Source: Fodinibius roseus (lineage in GTDB: Bacteria; Bacteroidota; Rhodothermia; Balneolales; Balneolaceae). From it: a stretch of 64,000 nucleotides of DNA. This document shows positions 1 to 9,893 of the stretch, one piece after another. The notes below the pieces were generated by a model that saw only the letters and a list, made by a program, of their open reading frames with translations, had not been told where the DNA came from and did not search any database. Position numbers and translations under genes: made by a program. The stretch lies in the NCBI RefSeq assembly GCF_900129315.1, contig NZ_FQUS01000001.1:310001-374000 (forward strand), read 5' to 3'. How positions within the stretch are numbered: the stretch's first letter is position 1; each line of letters starts with the position of its first letter.

Positions 1-1543
1 TGTAATAGCCCCTTCCTGCGTGATAAATAGCAGACAGGGAACTGGCCAGGGCCTGGAACGTGCGGCTGCGGATATGTCCGATATCCGAGTCGGGGTCCTC
101 CTCAGCGGGAACCATGCGGTTGAAATCGTATCGAAGCCCGGCTTCCAGATGAAGCTCACCCCAATCGGCTTCTTCTACGACAAAAGCGGAAAAGCTATTT
201 GCATCCGAATCGGGGGTACGGGCCCCGCTTACGGCGTAGTCTTTGGTCTCGGCCCAGATACCCATGGTTCCTTTGGAGAACACGCCAAGCTCCCGGTGAT
301 GCGCTTTCACCGAAGCATTGGTCGTGAGCACACCGAATTCCGTACCGGTGATACCCCCGGATTCAATTTCTTTGTGAAAATAATGCTTGTAGGAAAGGTT
401 GGCGGTAACAGAGCGAAAAGCGCTGTTGGAGAGGTACAGTTCCGAGGCTCCTTCAAGCTGATATTTCTCCATCTCGATGTCCACGCCGCTGGCATGGCCC
501 CCCTCGGGATCAGGCGGGATGCCATAGTTGTTCAGGTACATGCTGGTAGCGCCCCCGAGGTATCCCCAGGGACGAATATAGCTGATACCGAGGGCGTTGT
601 TTGTGGATGTGAGATCTGAATTTTCCAGGGTTCCGGCAGGCGTCTCCGTATCGCCGGTCGTCCGGTAATTCAAATCGGCCTGCACGGCAAAGCTTCCGAC
701 GGGTATACCCGCTTCCACTGCGGCATTTCCCCCGGTATTGACGGTCTCTCCCTGAAGCGTAGCGGTGCCGTGGATATGATCTGGCATGCTTCGGGATATC
801 TGATTGCGCACTACATTGACCACCCCGCCGATAGCGTTAGAGCCGTAGATGAGGGCAGCGGGACCCCGGGCAATTTCGATCTCTTCGGCGGCCATGGGAT
901 CGATCGTCACGGCATGGTCGGCCGACTGGGAAGAGACGTCCCCGGTGCGTTCGCCGTCCTGCAAAATGAGCACACGCTCGCCTCCCAGTCCACGGATGAC
1001 CGGTCGCGCCGGAGCGGCTCCCATTGAGCGGGAGCTGATGCCGGCCGACTCATCGAGGGTGGCAGATAGGGTAGAGCCAAGGTTCTGGCGCAGCTGGGTC
1101 CCCGAAATCGTTTGGGAAGCGTGTTCGAGATTTGCCCCCCTGCCATTACCCTGTGTGCCGACCACTTCAACCGCCCCGGAACTGAATACGGTGGGATTCA
1201 GGCTAATCTTCACTTCCGTGGTATCATCCGCTGTTACCTCAACGGGCCGGGTGGACGTTCGATAGCCGATTCGTGTGGTACGCAGGGTATAGCTGCCGGC
1301 AGGAATATTGGAAAAAGCGAACGTCCCATCGCTGTGGGCCGTGATCGTGCGATTGGCTTCTTCAAGATACAGATAGGCAAAACTAATCGGTTCGGAGGTC
1401 TCGCGGTCCATAACCGTTCCGACAAGAGTGCCGGTCTGTAGTTCCGGTTCGGGGAGGGGAAGGGGAGCAGCAAAGGCAATACCTGCAGACAAGACCATTC
1501 CGAAACAGCATATTGACAGTAATAAATATTTTGTTAAGTGCAT
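1..1543 (-). CDS. TonB-dependent outer-membrane receptor, C-terminus cut by window edge
   Basis: The reading frame is open from an ATG at 1543 down to base 1, about 514 codons without a stop, so the gene continues outside the window. The protein starts with a signal peptide (about residues 1-26), followed by a carboxypeptidase-regulatory-like beta-sandwich (about 38-115, with GTVMDRETSEPI near its start) and a plug domain. The plug contains PVIRGLGGERVLILQDG and the typical plug end ARGPAALIYGSNAIGGVVNV. The remaining part is the first half of a beta-barrel. The family takes up metal chelates or other ligands across the outer membrane using TonB energy. A His-rich lipoprotein and a small His-rich exported protein lie directly upstream on the same strand. 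This suggests a metal substrate (zinc or similar), but that is inference from neighbours only. Confidence 0.93.
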   Translation of the reverse strand, partial: MHLTKYLLLSICCFGMVLSAGIAFAAPLPLPEPELQTGTLVGTVMDRETSEPISFAYLYLEEANRTITAHSDGTFAFSNIPAGSYTLRTTRIGYRTSTRPVEVTADDTTEVKISLNPTVFSSGAVEVVGTQGNGRGANLEHASQTISGTQLRQNLGSTLSATLDESAGISSRSMGAAPARPVIRGLGGERVLILQDGERTGDVSSQSADHAVTIDPMAAEEIEIARGPAALIYGSNAIGGVVNVVRNQISRSMPDHIHGTATLQGETVNTGGNAAVEAGIPVGSFAVQADLNYRTTGDTETPAGTLENSDLTSTNNALGISYIRPWGYLGGATSMYLNNYGIPPDPEGGHASGVDIEMEKYQLEGASELYLSNSAFRSVTANLSYKHYFHKEIESGGITGTEFGVLTTNASVKAHHRELGVFSKGTMGIWAETKDYAVSGARTPDSDANSFSAFVVEEADWGELHLEAGLRYDFNRMVPAEEDPDSDIGHIRSRTFQALASSLSAIYHAGRGYY

Positions 1544-1681
1544 GGATTCAGGGAAATATGTTATCGGTGATAAAATTGTTCGAATCAGAATAGCGATTCG
1601 GAAAGATGACCGGTTGGAATAAATTATATGATGCGGCTGGCGCTGGAATGCGCCAACCACATCATGGAAATCGGCCGGGGA

Positions 1682-2206
1682 TTAGTGCTCGTGCTCGCCA
1701 GTATCAACGGCATCGATATGGAATTCAATGGCGTTTTCATGCTCCACGGGAAATGTTTGGAAGTCTCCATGATCGTCACCATGCATGAGCTTGAATTGTA
1801 CTTTTGAGCCTCCTTCTTCTAACCCCTCCAAATAAAAACTCCATCGCCCGTCTTCTTCGTGTTGTTCAATGGCTAAGACGTTATTATTTTCGATGTCCCA
1901 TCCCAGGGAATACTCCTCGCCGAGATCTTCATCGTGGACATGGCCGCCCTTCTCATCGAGGAAATGTACCTCAAAAAGGTATTCCTCGCCGACAAGATAG
2001 TGCCGCTGGGTGTGCTCGGTTACCCCTTCCCCCTCTGTGTATTCTAAGATTACCTGTCCATTATGGACAAGTTCCAGTCCGTGTGGATCGGCATGTTCAT
2101 CATCATCGCCCCCGGCGGGATTGTCGCCGCAAGCGGTAATAAGGAGGGCGCTGAAAAGGGTTAACAGTAAAACAGTATGCATGGGTAGTAATTGAAAAGT
2201 CTTCAT
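1682..2206 (-). CDS. His/Asp/Glu-rich lipoprotein, probably metal binding
   Basis: This 174-aa protein has a signal peptide ending in a lipobox (LITAC, Cys26), so it should be a lipid-anchored envelope protein. The mature part is strongly acidic and histidine-rich: DDDEHADPHG right after the anchor, GGHVHDEDLGEE in the middle, HGDDHGD near residue 145, and a C-terminus ending GEHEH. Such clustered His with Asp/Glu is typical of proteins that bind Zn, Ni or Cu, but I do not recognise a named family. It lies 138 bases upstream of the TonB receptor on the same strand, so the two are likely co-transcribed. A periplasmic or surface metal-capturing partner for the receptor is the simplest reading. 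Confidence 0.75.
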   Translation of the reverse strand: MKTFQLLPMHTVLLLTLFSALLITACGDNPAGGDDDEHADPHGLELVHNGQVILEYTEGEGVTEHTQRHYLVGEEYLFEVHFLDEKGGHVHDEDLGEEYSLGWDIENNNVLAIEQHEEDGRWSFYLEGLEEGGSKVQFKLMHGDDHGDFQTFPVEHENAIEFHIDAVDTGEHEH

Positions 2207-2323
2207 AGCTCTGAAAATAGATTTAAATAATAGGTAATTGTGATACGGTATGACCGCTGCAAGGTCGGGTGGACCTTCTACGGACCCGTATAACGAGATT
2301 GTGAAATGAATAGAGAAAGGGAT

Positions 2324-2644
2324 CTATATCAGAGCAGGAGGGGATCGTCCACGGGATACGACGGTGGAGGCGTCGTCTATTGTGTTATTCTCTTCTGTGA
2401 TAATCTCTTTAACGCTAAAAAAGATATTACCTGACCGGGAGGCAGAAAGAACCTCCTTCTCAAAAATATAACCGACAATGGGGCAGACCGCCGTGTCTTT
2501 CGAAAGACAATGTCCCGTATCAGTAAAATCGGAGGAGTGGTTCCACTCAAGATGATGGTGCGAGTGAAGCGTAGAGATGGTCAGCCCGATGCTGGTAAGC
2601 ATCAGTAAAAACAGACCTATTTTGGATTGCAGGCTACGTTTCAT
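2324..2644 (-). CDS. Small exported His-containing protein of unknown function
   Basis: The protein is 106 aa with one N-terminal hydrophobic segment (about residues 10-26). A histidine cluster follows directly (HSHHH, residues 27-31, then NHSS), with two cysteines further on (C-L-S-K and V-C-P-I) and a conserved-looking end, GRSPPALI. I know of no firm family. The His cluster, the Cys pair and its place at the head of a set with a His-rich lipoprotein and a TonB receptor suggest metal sensing or chaperoning. The 117 bases to the next gene hold no clear terminator, so the three genes may form one unit. Confidence 0.6.
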   Translation of the reverse strand: MKRSLQSKIGLFLLMLTSIGLTISTLHSHHHLEWNHSSDFTDTGHCLSKDTAVCPIVGYIFEKEVLSASRSGNIFFSVKEIITEENNTIDDASTVVSRGRSPPALI

Positions 2645-2977
2645 CTCACATCATTATTTTCTTGTGCATAAAACTATGCTTTTAACGTATTTATGCCAAA
2701 CCGAAGTACGTAAAAAATTATCATATTTCCAGCATATGATTTCCTTGTTGCCGGGACGGTAAGGTACCCGGCGGTTTTATGCGGCTGCAGATTTGCACGG
2801 ATATAACCTGTTTTTTATTTAATATTATTACTGCTACTTTAAATTATCTCAACTACCGGTGATACAATGAACACATGTTAAGAGTTCACGAAAAGAGAAA
2901 GCTTAGACTACCTGTAGCATGTCTGAGCGAAATCCATATCTTGTGATATAACGATATAGTAGTTTCAGATCTTTTCC
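2645..2977. other. Divergent intergenic region, 333 bases
   Basis: This AT-rich spacer lies between the minus-strand metal locus and the plus-strand amidohydrolase and should carry both promoters. The only structure I see is an inverted repeat, GCATAAA (2668-2674) with TTTATGC (2692-2698), 24 bases upstream of the minus-strand ATG. It could be an operator, but this is weak. No small gene is visible. Confidence 0.5.
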
Positions 2978-4507
2978 ATGGTTGTATATAGAACGTTATT
3001 TGTACTTGCTTCGATATTCATTGGTTTGGTTATAAGTAAACCCGCTTTAGCCCAGGATACGTGGGACTGGCATATTTCCGGGGGGACGGTTGTCGATGGA
3101 TCGGGGCGGGAGTCGTACGAGGCTGATATCTTGATAAGCGGGGATCAGATCAGTTTTGTAGGGGAAGTGGATCCGGATACCATCCGGGTTCAAAACCGGG
3201 TGGATGCCTCCGACCACATCGTATCGCCGGGATTTATCGATCCGCATGCTCACGGTAATCCGCTTGAAACGCCGGAGTTCCGAAATTTCCTGGCGATGGG
3301 CGTAACGACGGTTGTACTGGGACAGGATGGCTCTTCTCCGTCTGTTGGTTCGCTGGACGCGTGGTGTGCAAAAGTAGCGGACATTCGTCCGGCCGTAAAT
3401 ATTGCTGTTTTATCGGGACACGGGAGCATCCGCAACAAGGCGGGGGTGGGGAAGAAATATCCAACGGAACGGGAGTTGCAGGAGATGGAACAGCTGTTGA
3501 AAGCTGATCTGGCCGCAGGCGCTTTTGGCATGAGTACGGGACTGGAATATGTACCGGGCTTGTATGCCGGTCAGGAGGAGCTGGAGCAGCTGGCTGAGGT
3601 GGTGGGAGCAGAGGACGGGATTATAATGAGTCACATGCGCAGCGAAGACGATGCTGAAATAGAGGCTTCGCTTGACGAGTTGGCGGGACCGGGAAAGTAT
3701 ACTGATGTCCATGTCTCGCATCTGAAAGTGGTGTACGGCAAGGGAGCAGATCGTGCGGGAGAGATTCTGGACTATATGGAAGGTTTTCGTAAAAGGGGGA
3801 TTCGTATCTCAGCGGATTTGTATCCCTATTCGGCAAGTTATACCGGTATAGGAATTGTATTTCCTGATTGGGCGAAGACCAATGAGGAGTGGAAGAATGC
3901 CCTGCTTGAACGACCTGAAGCACTGCGAAGCTATCTGACGGATAAAGTAGCCCGGCGTAACGGTCCCGCCGCCATACTGTTCGGATCGGGAAAGTATGCG
4001 GGGCGAACGCTAAAGGAAGCGGCCCGACAGCAGGGCCTGTCACCTGTTGACCTGCTGCTTGAAATGGGCCCCCGGTCGGCCTCGGCTGCTCATTTTGTGA
4101 TGGACCAGGAGCTGCAGGATCACCTGGTTACCGGTAACCGGGTCATGATCAGCTCTGACGGGAGTCCCACGATGCGGCACCCGCGCGGCTACGGCAGCTT
4201 TGCCAAAGTAATCCGTTATTATGTTAAGGAGAAAGAGATGTTAAGCCTGGAAGAGGCTATCCACAAGATGAGCGGGTTGCCGGCACGGACGGTAGGCCTA
4301 ACGGGCAGGGGGACGATAGCAAGTGGTCATAAGGCCGATTTGCTTATTTTTAATCCTGAAAAGGTGGGAGACCGGGCCACCTTCGAAAATCCTCATCGGG
4401 AGGCTGAAGGTTTTGACTGGATTATGATAAATGGTCAGGTGGTCAGGGAAGGAGGGACGTTTCGGGATAAAAGGCGGGGGCGGGTCCTATCAAAAAGCTT
4501 ACGCTAA
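2978..4507 (+). CDS. N-acyl-D-amino-acid deacylase (D-aminoacylase) family amidohydrolase, exported
   Basis: The 509-aa protein has a signal peptide ending ALAQ (about residue 26), then an amidohydrolase fold. Metal-site motifs in the family order are DPHAHG (His90, His92), MSHMRSED (His219), VSHLKV (His248) and ISSDGSPTMRHPRGYG (Asp394). The end, IASGHKADLLIFNPEKV, is the composite beta-sandwich shared by dihydroorotase-like and D-aminoacylase enzymes. The family hydrolyses N-acyl-D-amino acids or related N-acyl compounds. The signal peptide puts this copy in the periplasm or outside, where it could act on D-amino-acid-containing peptides. It appears to be transcribed alone. The exact substrate cannot be read from the sequence. 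Confidence 0.88.
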   Translation: MVVYRTLFVLASIFIGLVISKPALAQDTWDWHISGGTVVDGSGRESYEADILISGDQISFVGEVDPDTIRVQNRVDASDHIVSPGFIDPHAHGNPLETPEFRNFLAMGVTTVVLGQDGSSPSVGSLDAWCAKVADIRPAVNIAVLSGHGSIRNKAGVGKKYPTERELQEMEQLLKADLAAGAFGMSTGLEYVPGLYAGQEELEQLAEVVGAEDGIIMSHMRSEDDAEIEASLDELAGPGKYTDVHVSHLKVVYGKGADRAGEILDYMEGFRKRGIRISADLYPYSASYTGIGIVFPDWAKTNEEWKNALLERPEALRSYLTDKVARRNGPAAILFGSGKYAGRTLKEAARQQGLSPVDLLLEMGPRSASAAHFVMDQELQDHLVTGNRVMISSDGSPTMRHPRGYGSFAKVIRYYVKEKEMLSLEEAIHKMSGLPARTVGLTGRGTIASGHKADLLIFNPEKVGDRATFENPHREAEGFDWIMINGQVVREGGTFRDKRRGRVLSKSLR

Positions 4508-4680
4508 TATCATTTCGGGTATTTTAAGCTTCCGCAGAACCTGATCTATCCTTGTTATAGGTTATAGATGCTAAAATCCAACGATTCAGGACGGGATATT
4601 GCAAAGGATTGCATGCCAACTTTTATCTGTACAGAAAGTTTTGTTTATTGAAATAGATACTCCAACAAATTCCCTGTCCT

Positions 4681-4983
4681 ATGAACCGGATAATTCTGCT
4701 GGCTTCCGCACTTTCTCTATTTTTTTTCGCAAATTCATGGGCCCAGGGTACTGATGAAGCTAACACCGAGGATGATAGTTTAATGGTGAATATCGCAGAT
4801 TATGGTTTGCTCTACCAGGATAAACCCAAAGAGAATCGATCTCCATCTCAAATGCCCATTTATAATCCCAAGCAGTATGAAGACAAAGGTTTCGTTTGGA
4901 CGCCTTCTGAGAAATGGCTTTACAACATGCCCGTCATAGGAGCTTCAAAACAGGATTCTTCGCGCAGGAAGTCAAATAAGTAG
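4681..4983 (+). CDS. Small exported protein, unknown function
   Basis: The protein is 100 aa with a clear signal peptide (hydrophobic residues 4-20, cleavage near SWA-QG). The mature part is short, polar and rich in Lys, Pro, Asn and Ser. It has no cysteine and no motif I recognise. It sits alone 173 bases after the amidohydrolase. The good start, signal peptide and normal composition favour a real gene, but nothing indicates its role. Confidence 0.6.
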   Translation: MNRIILLASALSLFFFANSWAQGTDEANTEDDSLMVNIADYGLLYQDKPKENRSPSQMPIYNPKQYEDKGFVWTPSEKWLYNMPVIGASKQDSSRRKSNK

Positions 4984-5013
4984 TAAGGTTTATGAGGGGC
5001 GGGAGAAGTTTAT

Positions 5014-5172
5014 TCATCCTCCCAGGTTCAGGAAAAGTGCGATTAAAAGGAATAACAGGCTGAGTCCGAACAGGTATTTTGAAGGGAGCCAGCTGGATTC
5101 CCGGGTATAAATTCTTGCAATGAGTCCCGCTACAAAAGTGCCCATCGCCAAGCCTAATAGTAAATAAAACAT
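5014..5172 (-). CDS. 52-aa two-helix membrane protein
   Basis: This short frame runs from ATG at 5172 to TGA at 5014. It begins MFYLLLGLAMGTFVAGLIAR and has a second hydrophobic stretch, LFGLSLLFLLIALFLNL, joined by a charged linker containing IYTRESSWLPSK. The two helices with a basic/polar loop look like a real small inner-membrane protein rather than chance. It is downstream of the minus-strand serine hydrolase (about 200 bases away) and convergent with the small exported protein before it. Its function is unknown. Confidence 0.5.
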   Translation of the reverse strand: MFYLLLGLAMGTFVAGLIARIYTRESSWLPSKYLFGLSLLFLLIALFLNLGG

Positions 5173-5377
5173 GCCCGTATTTTTTTATGAATGTTTTGAC
5201 GCTCTTAAAAAATGGTAGCAATGTTCACCAGGCAGCCGGTTTTGCCGTTGGACGGGTCCCTTCAGACTATGTAGATCTTTTTAGCTGACCACATGCCTGC
5301 AGCGCCCGGCAGCCTGTGGGTCGCCGTAGTGTATGTCACAATGCTCACAGGTCATAATAAAAGGAAAACCGGATGTG

Positions 5378-6670
5378 TTAATTATCGATAGCCTGACCGA
5401 CCAGCTGCTTGAACTTCCAGCTTGTCTCGTCGGAAGTGCCCTGGGTTTGTTTCATCAGAATACCGATAACCTGTTCCTCCGGATCGGCAAAATACTGTGT
5501 ATTAAAGTACCCTCCCCAATAGAATGTCCCTTTACTGCCCTGTCCCCCCATTATTTCTCCTTTTTGGTTGACCAGTCCGAATGCCAGCCCGTAATCCTGT
5601 CCACCTCCCCGGAGATCGCCTACTTGATTCTTCATCATGAATTCAACGGTGGTCCTGCTGAGTAGCCGCATCCCGTTCAATTCACCTTTGTTAAGATACA
5701 TCTGGAGAAAGGTAGCATAGTCTTCTGCAGTACTGGAGAGGCCCGCTCCCCCGGAATAGAACTGTTTTTCGCCCTCCACGGGATAGTCCGGATCATAAAA
5801 AGTGACCGGATAGTGTTTCCAGCTGTCCCCTTCTTTGGTCAGCACCGGGACCAGGCGACGATGTTTAGATTCGGGTAGATAAAACCAGGTATCCTCCATG
5901 CCCAAAGGGTTAAAGATACGGCTTCGAAAGAATTCATTAAGCGGCATGCCGGAAACTTTTTCTATGAAGTAGCCCAGAACATCAAGTCCCTCGCTATATG
6001 TAAATGCTTCTCCCGGATGATGATGAAGCGGAAGCTTAGCAAGTTTTTTAACACTTTCTCCTATGGTTATATCTTTGGTCGTGAAGAGATCCGTAACACC
6101 CGCTTTTTGGTATATTTTTCTGAAACGGTCATCACCGTCAATCATACCGTATCCGATGCCGGAAGTGTGGGTTAAAAGATGCCGGATAGTAACGGGCTTG
6201 TCAGCCGGTTGGGTTGTATAGGTCGTATCTTCGGCATTGAATGAATCGAGTATTTGGGCATCCTTAAATCCGGGAATATATTTGGCAATGGGATCATCCA
6301 GACGGAATTTTCCCTCTTCCCAGAGCATCATGACAGCCGTTGCGGTAACAGCCTTGGTTTGTGAGGCTATCCTGAAAATATCATCTTCCCTCAGGGTTCT
6401 TCCGGTTTCGCTGTCGGCCGTTCCAAAAGCCTTGTGATAGACAATGGTTCCATTGCGCGCCACCAGTGCGACGGCCCCCGGGATTTGCTTGTCTTCCACG
6501 GCTTCTTCCAACATCATGTCAATGCGTGATAACCGCTCTTCCGACATCCCTTCACTGGTTGCCTCGCCTTCGACGAGGGGAGGAGACGTCTGGACCGACG
6601 GGGTCTGCGAAAATGCCGTGAATGCAAACACGGTGAACAGGCAGGTAAACAGGTACTTCGGCTTTAACAT
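5378..6670 (-). CDS. Exported serine hydrolase of the class C beta-lactamase family
   Basis: The 430-aa protein has a signal peptide (residues 1-21) and a serine beta-lactamase-like fold. The nucleophile motif S-x-x-K is SQTK at 103-106, inside DIFRIASQTKAVTATAVMML. The second motif, YxN in true class C enzymes, reads Y225-S-E here. The region HLLTHTSGIGYG and the late GGYFNTQYFADPEEQ are usual in this family. The Tyr is kept but the Asn is not, so esterase or peptidase activity (EstB- or DD-peptidase-like) is more likely than drug resistance. It is a single gene. Confidence 0.9.
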   Translation of the reverse strand: MLKPKYLFTCLFTVFAFTAFSQTPSVQTSPPLVEGEATSEGMSEERLSRIDMMLEEAVEDKQIPGAVALVARNGTIVYHKAFGTADSETGRTLREDDIFRIASQTKAVTATAVMMLWEEGKFRLDDPIAKYIPGFKDAQILDSFNAEDTTYTTQPADKPVTIRHLLTHTSGIGYGMIDGDDRFRKIYQKAGVTDLFTTKDITIGESVKKLAKLPLHHHPGEAFTYSEGLDVLGYFIEKVSGMPLNEFFRSRIFNPLGMEDTWFYLPESKHRRLVPVLTKEGDSWKHYPVTFYDPDYPVEGEKQFYSGGAGLSSTAEDYATFLQMYLNKGELNGMRLLSRTTVEFMMKNQVGDLRGGGQDYGLAFGLVNQKGEIMGGQGSKGTFYWGGYFNTQYFADPEEQVIGILMKQTQGTSDETSWKFKQLVGQAIDN

Positions 6671-7028
6671 AAACTATGCTCGGTATTTGGGTTAAGTAGA
6701 AATAGTACTCCCGCACAAGGGGAAAATCTCCCTACTAATTTAACAGGATCAGCTTTAAGTGCAAATTGAGAATATATCAAAAGGATCATGTATATACCCG
6801 CGAATACTGGCTGCCCGTCCCGTGAATTTGCTCATCTTTTCAATCACTTCTTCAAACCACCCCAAATTTTCCTTATCTTTGCGAACTTGCATTACAAAAC
6901 GCCGAGAAACGATTAAAACGGATCAACACATCATCATACATATTTTTGATCGTCCTCATTCAGCCGCTATCCGGTATTACCGGCGTTCTATCGATGAATT
7001 TTATAATTAGGTTATAATACAACGATTA
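6671..7028. other. Divergent intergenic region upstream of leuS, 358 bases
   Basis: The region separates the minus-strand serine hydrolase from leuS. TATCTTTG at 6874-6881 matches the Bacteroidota -7 promoter consensus TAnnTTTG, but I find no good -33 TTG at the right distance. No T-box leader or other structured RNA is evident. Confidence 0.35.
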
Positions 7029-9623
7029 ATGAGCTCGTATAATCCCGAAAAAATTGAGTCTAAATGGCAGCAATATTGGCAGTCTGAGAAGACTTTTAAG
7101 ACCCCGGAAAGCCGGGATAAGCCCAAATATTATGTATTGGATATGTTTCCCTACCCCAGCGGATCCGGATTACACGTAGGTCACCCGGAAGGTTATACGG
7201 CTACCGATATTTTGGCGCGCTACAAGCGAATGAAGGGATTTAACGTGCTGCATCCCATTGGCTGGGATGCCTTCGGACTGCCTGCCGAGCAATATGCGGT
7301 CAAGACCGGAACACATCCCCGGGATACGACGAAAAGAAATATTAACCGATTTCGGGAGCAGCTGCAGTCGCTTGGATTCAGCTACGACTGGAACCGTGAG
7401 ATCAATACCACCGATCCCGACTATTATAAATGGACGCAATGGATTTTTTTAAAACTGTATGAGAAGGGGCTGGCCTATGAAGATGATGTCCCCGTCAACT
7501 GGTGCCCGGAATTGGGGACGGTGCTGGCCAATGAGGAAGTGATCGACGGCAGGAGCGAAGTGGGGGGATTTCCCGTCGTTAAGAAGCCGATGCGCCAGTG
7601 GGTGCTGAAGATTACGGAATATGCCGATCGCCTGCTGGAAGGGCTGGAGGATCTCGACTGGCCACAGTCCACGAAGGATATGCAGCGCAACTGGATCGGG
7701 AAATCCATCGGTGCAGAAATTGATTTTGAGCTTGCGGGTGAGACGGATTCTTCCGCTGCAATAAAGGTATTTACCACCCGTCCCGATACTATTTTCGGAG
7801 CCACGTACATGGTCCTGGCCCCGGAACATGATCTGGTGGATCACATTACGACCGTAGATCAGCGGGAAGCCGTTGAGCGGTATAGAGAAGAGGCCGCCCA
7901 AAAGTCGGATCTTGAACGCACTGAACTCAGTAAGGAAAAGACCGGGGTCTTTACGGGAGGGTACGCGGTAAATCCCGCAAATGGAGAGGAAATCCCGGTC
8001 TGGGTCGCTGACTATGTGTTGGCTACGTATGGGACCGGCGCTATTATGGCGGTACCGGGACAGGATGAACGGGACTGGGAGTTCGCCGAAAAGTTTGACC
8101 TGCCTATTGTACGCACCGTACAGCCTCCCGAAGATTTTGAGGGCAAAGCCTATACGAAGGAAGGCAAGACCATTAACAGCGGATTTTTGAATGGACTGAA
8201 TGTTGAAGAGGCCAAACAGAAGATTATAGCATGGCTGGAAGAACAGGAAGCTGGTAAGAAGGCAATCAATTATAAGCTGCGCGACTGGCTTTTCTCGCGC
8301 CAGCGCTACTGGGGCGAGCCTTTTCCGATTATCCATGTCGATGGTGAGCCGAAACCGCTGGATGAGGATCAGCTGCCGGTGACGCTGCCGGAGGTGGAAG
8401 ATTTCGAACCCACCGAGGAAGGTGATCCCCCGCTGGCCCGGGCCGAGGATTGGGTAAAAACGACCGATCCCGAAACCGGGAAGCCGGCCGTCCGGGAAAC
8501 GAATACAATGCCGCAGTGGGCGGGCTCCTGCTGGTACTATTTGCGGTTTATGAGCCCGGAGTTTGAAGAGGGACCCGTGGATCCCAAAGCGGAAAGCTAC
8601 TGGTCGCCGGTGGATATGTATGTGGGCGGGGCCGAGCACAGCGTGCTGCACTTGCTTTACGCCCGTTTCTGGCACAAGGTATTGTACGACTGTGGACTGG
8701 TTTCCACCAGCGAGCCGTTTCAGCGACTGGTGCATCAGGGCATGATTTTGGGAGAAATGGAATACACCGGCTATAAAAAGGAGGGAAAATGGGTTTCCGC
8801 CGGGGAGGCGGAAGAGATGGATGACGTCGAACGCCTGAACCTTGATGAGGATCAGGTGGAGAAAAAAGAAGATTATTTTGTTGTACGGGGCACGGATATA
8901 AAGATTGATGCCAAAGCCCATAAAATGTCCAAGTCGCGCGGGAATGTCGTAAATCCGGATGACGTCATTGACCGGTACGGCGCGGATTCCATGCGGCTCT
9001 ACGAAATGTTTATGGGTCCCCTGGAACAGGTGAAACCGTGGAGTACCAAAGATGTGGATGGGGTATATCGTTTTTTGAATCGCGTATGGCGCCTGATGAT
9101 TGACGAGGACAGCGGGGAGCTGAAAGATTCGGTGACCGACGGAGATCCCTCCCGGGAGCAACTCAAGGTGCTGCATGAGTGTATTCGAAAGGTGACAGGT
9201 GATATTGATGATCTCTCATTCAATACGGCTATATCGGCCATGATGATTTTTGTCAATGATGCGAATAAGTGGGAGTCGCACCCGAAGCCCGTTCTGGAAC
9301 GTTTTGTAAAGCTGCTCTCGCCGTTTGCCCCGCACATTGCCGAAGAGCTGTGGCAGAGGCTGGGACATGAAGAGAGTATTGCCTACACCGAGTGGCCGGA
9401 ATTCAAGGAAGAGTACCTGATTTCCGATACCCAGATGTATCCCATACAGGTAAATGGAAAAGTGCGGGGCGAGATTCACGTGCCGAGAGAAAAGGCCGGG
9501 GACAAAGAATACGTGCTTGCAGAAGCAAAGGCGGTTGAGAATGTTGCTAAATACCTCGACGATGGTAATTTAGTGAAAGAAATATTTGTACCCGAGCGTA
9601 TTGTGAACCTGGTAGTGAAGTAA
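7029..9623 (+). CDS. leuS: Leucyl-tRNA synthetase
   Basis: The 864-aa length is normal for bacterial LeuRS. The enzyme charges tRNA-Leu in the cytoplasm. The class I signatures are present: HVGH at 49-52 (within [18 protein letters not shown]) and KMSKS at about residue 632 ([17 protein letters not shown]). The CP1 editing domain sits between them, with [19 protein letters not shown] and the later [16 protein letters not shown]. The catalytic WCP-type segment is [18 protein letters not shown]. The anticodon-binding and C-terminal domains are complete. It is apparently monocistronic. Confidence 0.98.
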   Translation: MSSYNPEKIESKWQQYWQSEKTFKTPESRDKPKYYVLDMFPYPSGSGLHVGHPEGYTATDILARYKRMKGFNVLHPIGWDAFGLPAEQYAVKTGTHPRDTTKRNINRFREQLQSLGFSYDWNREINTTDPDYYKWTQWIFLKLYEKGLAYEDDVPVNWCPELGTVLANEEVIDGRSEVGGFPVVKKPMRQWVLKITEYADRLLEGLEDLDWPQSTKDMQRNWIGKSIGAEIDFELAGETDSSAAIKVFTTRPDTIFGATYMVLAPEHDLVDHITTVDQREAVERYREEAAQKSDLERTELSKEKTGVFTGGYAVNPANGEEIPVWVADYVLATYGTGAIMAVPGQDERDWEFAEKFDLPIVRTVQPPEDFEGKAYTKEGKTINSGFLNGLNVEEAKQKIIAWLEEQEAGKKAINYKLRDWLFSRQRYWGEPFPIIHVDGEPKPLDEDQLPVTLPEVEDFEPTEEGDPPLARAEDWVKTTDPETGKPAVRETNTMPQWAGSCWYYLRFMSPEFEEGPVDPKAESYWSPVDMYVGGAEHSVLHLLYARFWHKVLYDCGLVSTSEPFQRLVHQGMILGEMEYTGYKKEGKWVSAGEAEEMDDVERLNLDEDQVEKKEDYFVVRGTDIKIDAKAHKMSKSRGNVVNPDDVIDRYGADSMRLYEMFMGPLEQVKPWSTKDVDGVYRFLNRVWRLMIDEDSGELKDSVTDGDPSREQLKVLHECIRKVTGDIDDLSFNTAISAMMIFVNDANKWESHPKPVLERFVKLLSPFAPHIAEELWQRLGHEESIAYTEWPEFKEEYLISDTQMYPIQVNGKVRGEIHVPREKAGDKEYVLAEAKAVENVAKYLDDGNLVKEIFVPERIVNLVVK

Positions 9624-9893
9624 CCGGCAGAAGGCTTTGCATAACTATTTTTTTGTACAACTTCTTCGTTATCGGGATTGTAAAATCCTCATATATGCGG
9701 CGGGTTCAAAATCCCTCTGTCCTTGACAGTGACCAAATATCCTTGATTGGCAATGCCTTCTGATGATGATACCGTAACTTTATACCCGCAAGTAAAAAAT
9801 ACGTATTTCTCCTTGCTGCCGCTACTTCTATATGGCGAATCGGATGCGGGAAAATTGTTGCGTAGGATATGGCCCCGCGGAGCCGAAAGGCTG

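Noticed and set aside
4934-5221. 95-codon minus-strand frame over the 52-aa gene
   Set aside because: Its composition is poor, and the other minus frame in the same DNA encodes two clean membrane helices.
5378-6670. Antibiotic-resistance beta-lactamase
   Set aside because: The Tyr-x-Asn motif reads Tyr-Ser-Glu, so a peptidase or esterase role is more likely.
7449-9176. Long 575-codon minus-strand frame
   Set aside because: It is the antisense shadow of leuS, a consequence of codon bias, with no recognisable family.
9685-9730. tRNA-like 3' segment with GGGTTCAAAATCCC
   Set aside because: The T-arm pairs poorly and no acceptor, D-arm or anticodon arm fits around it on either strand.
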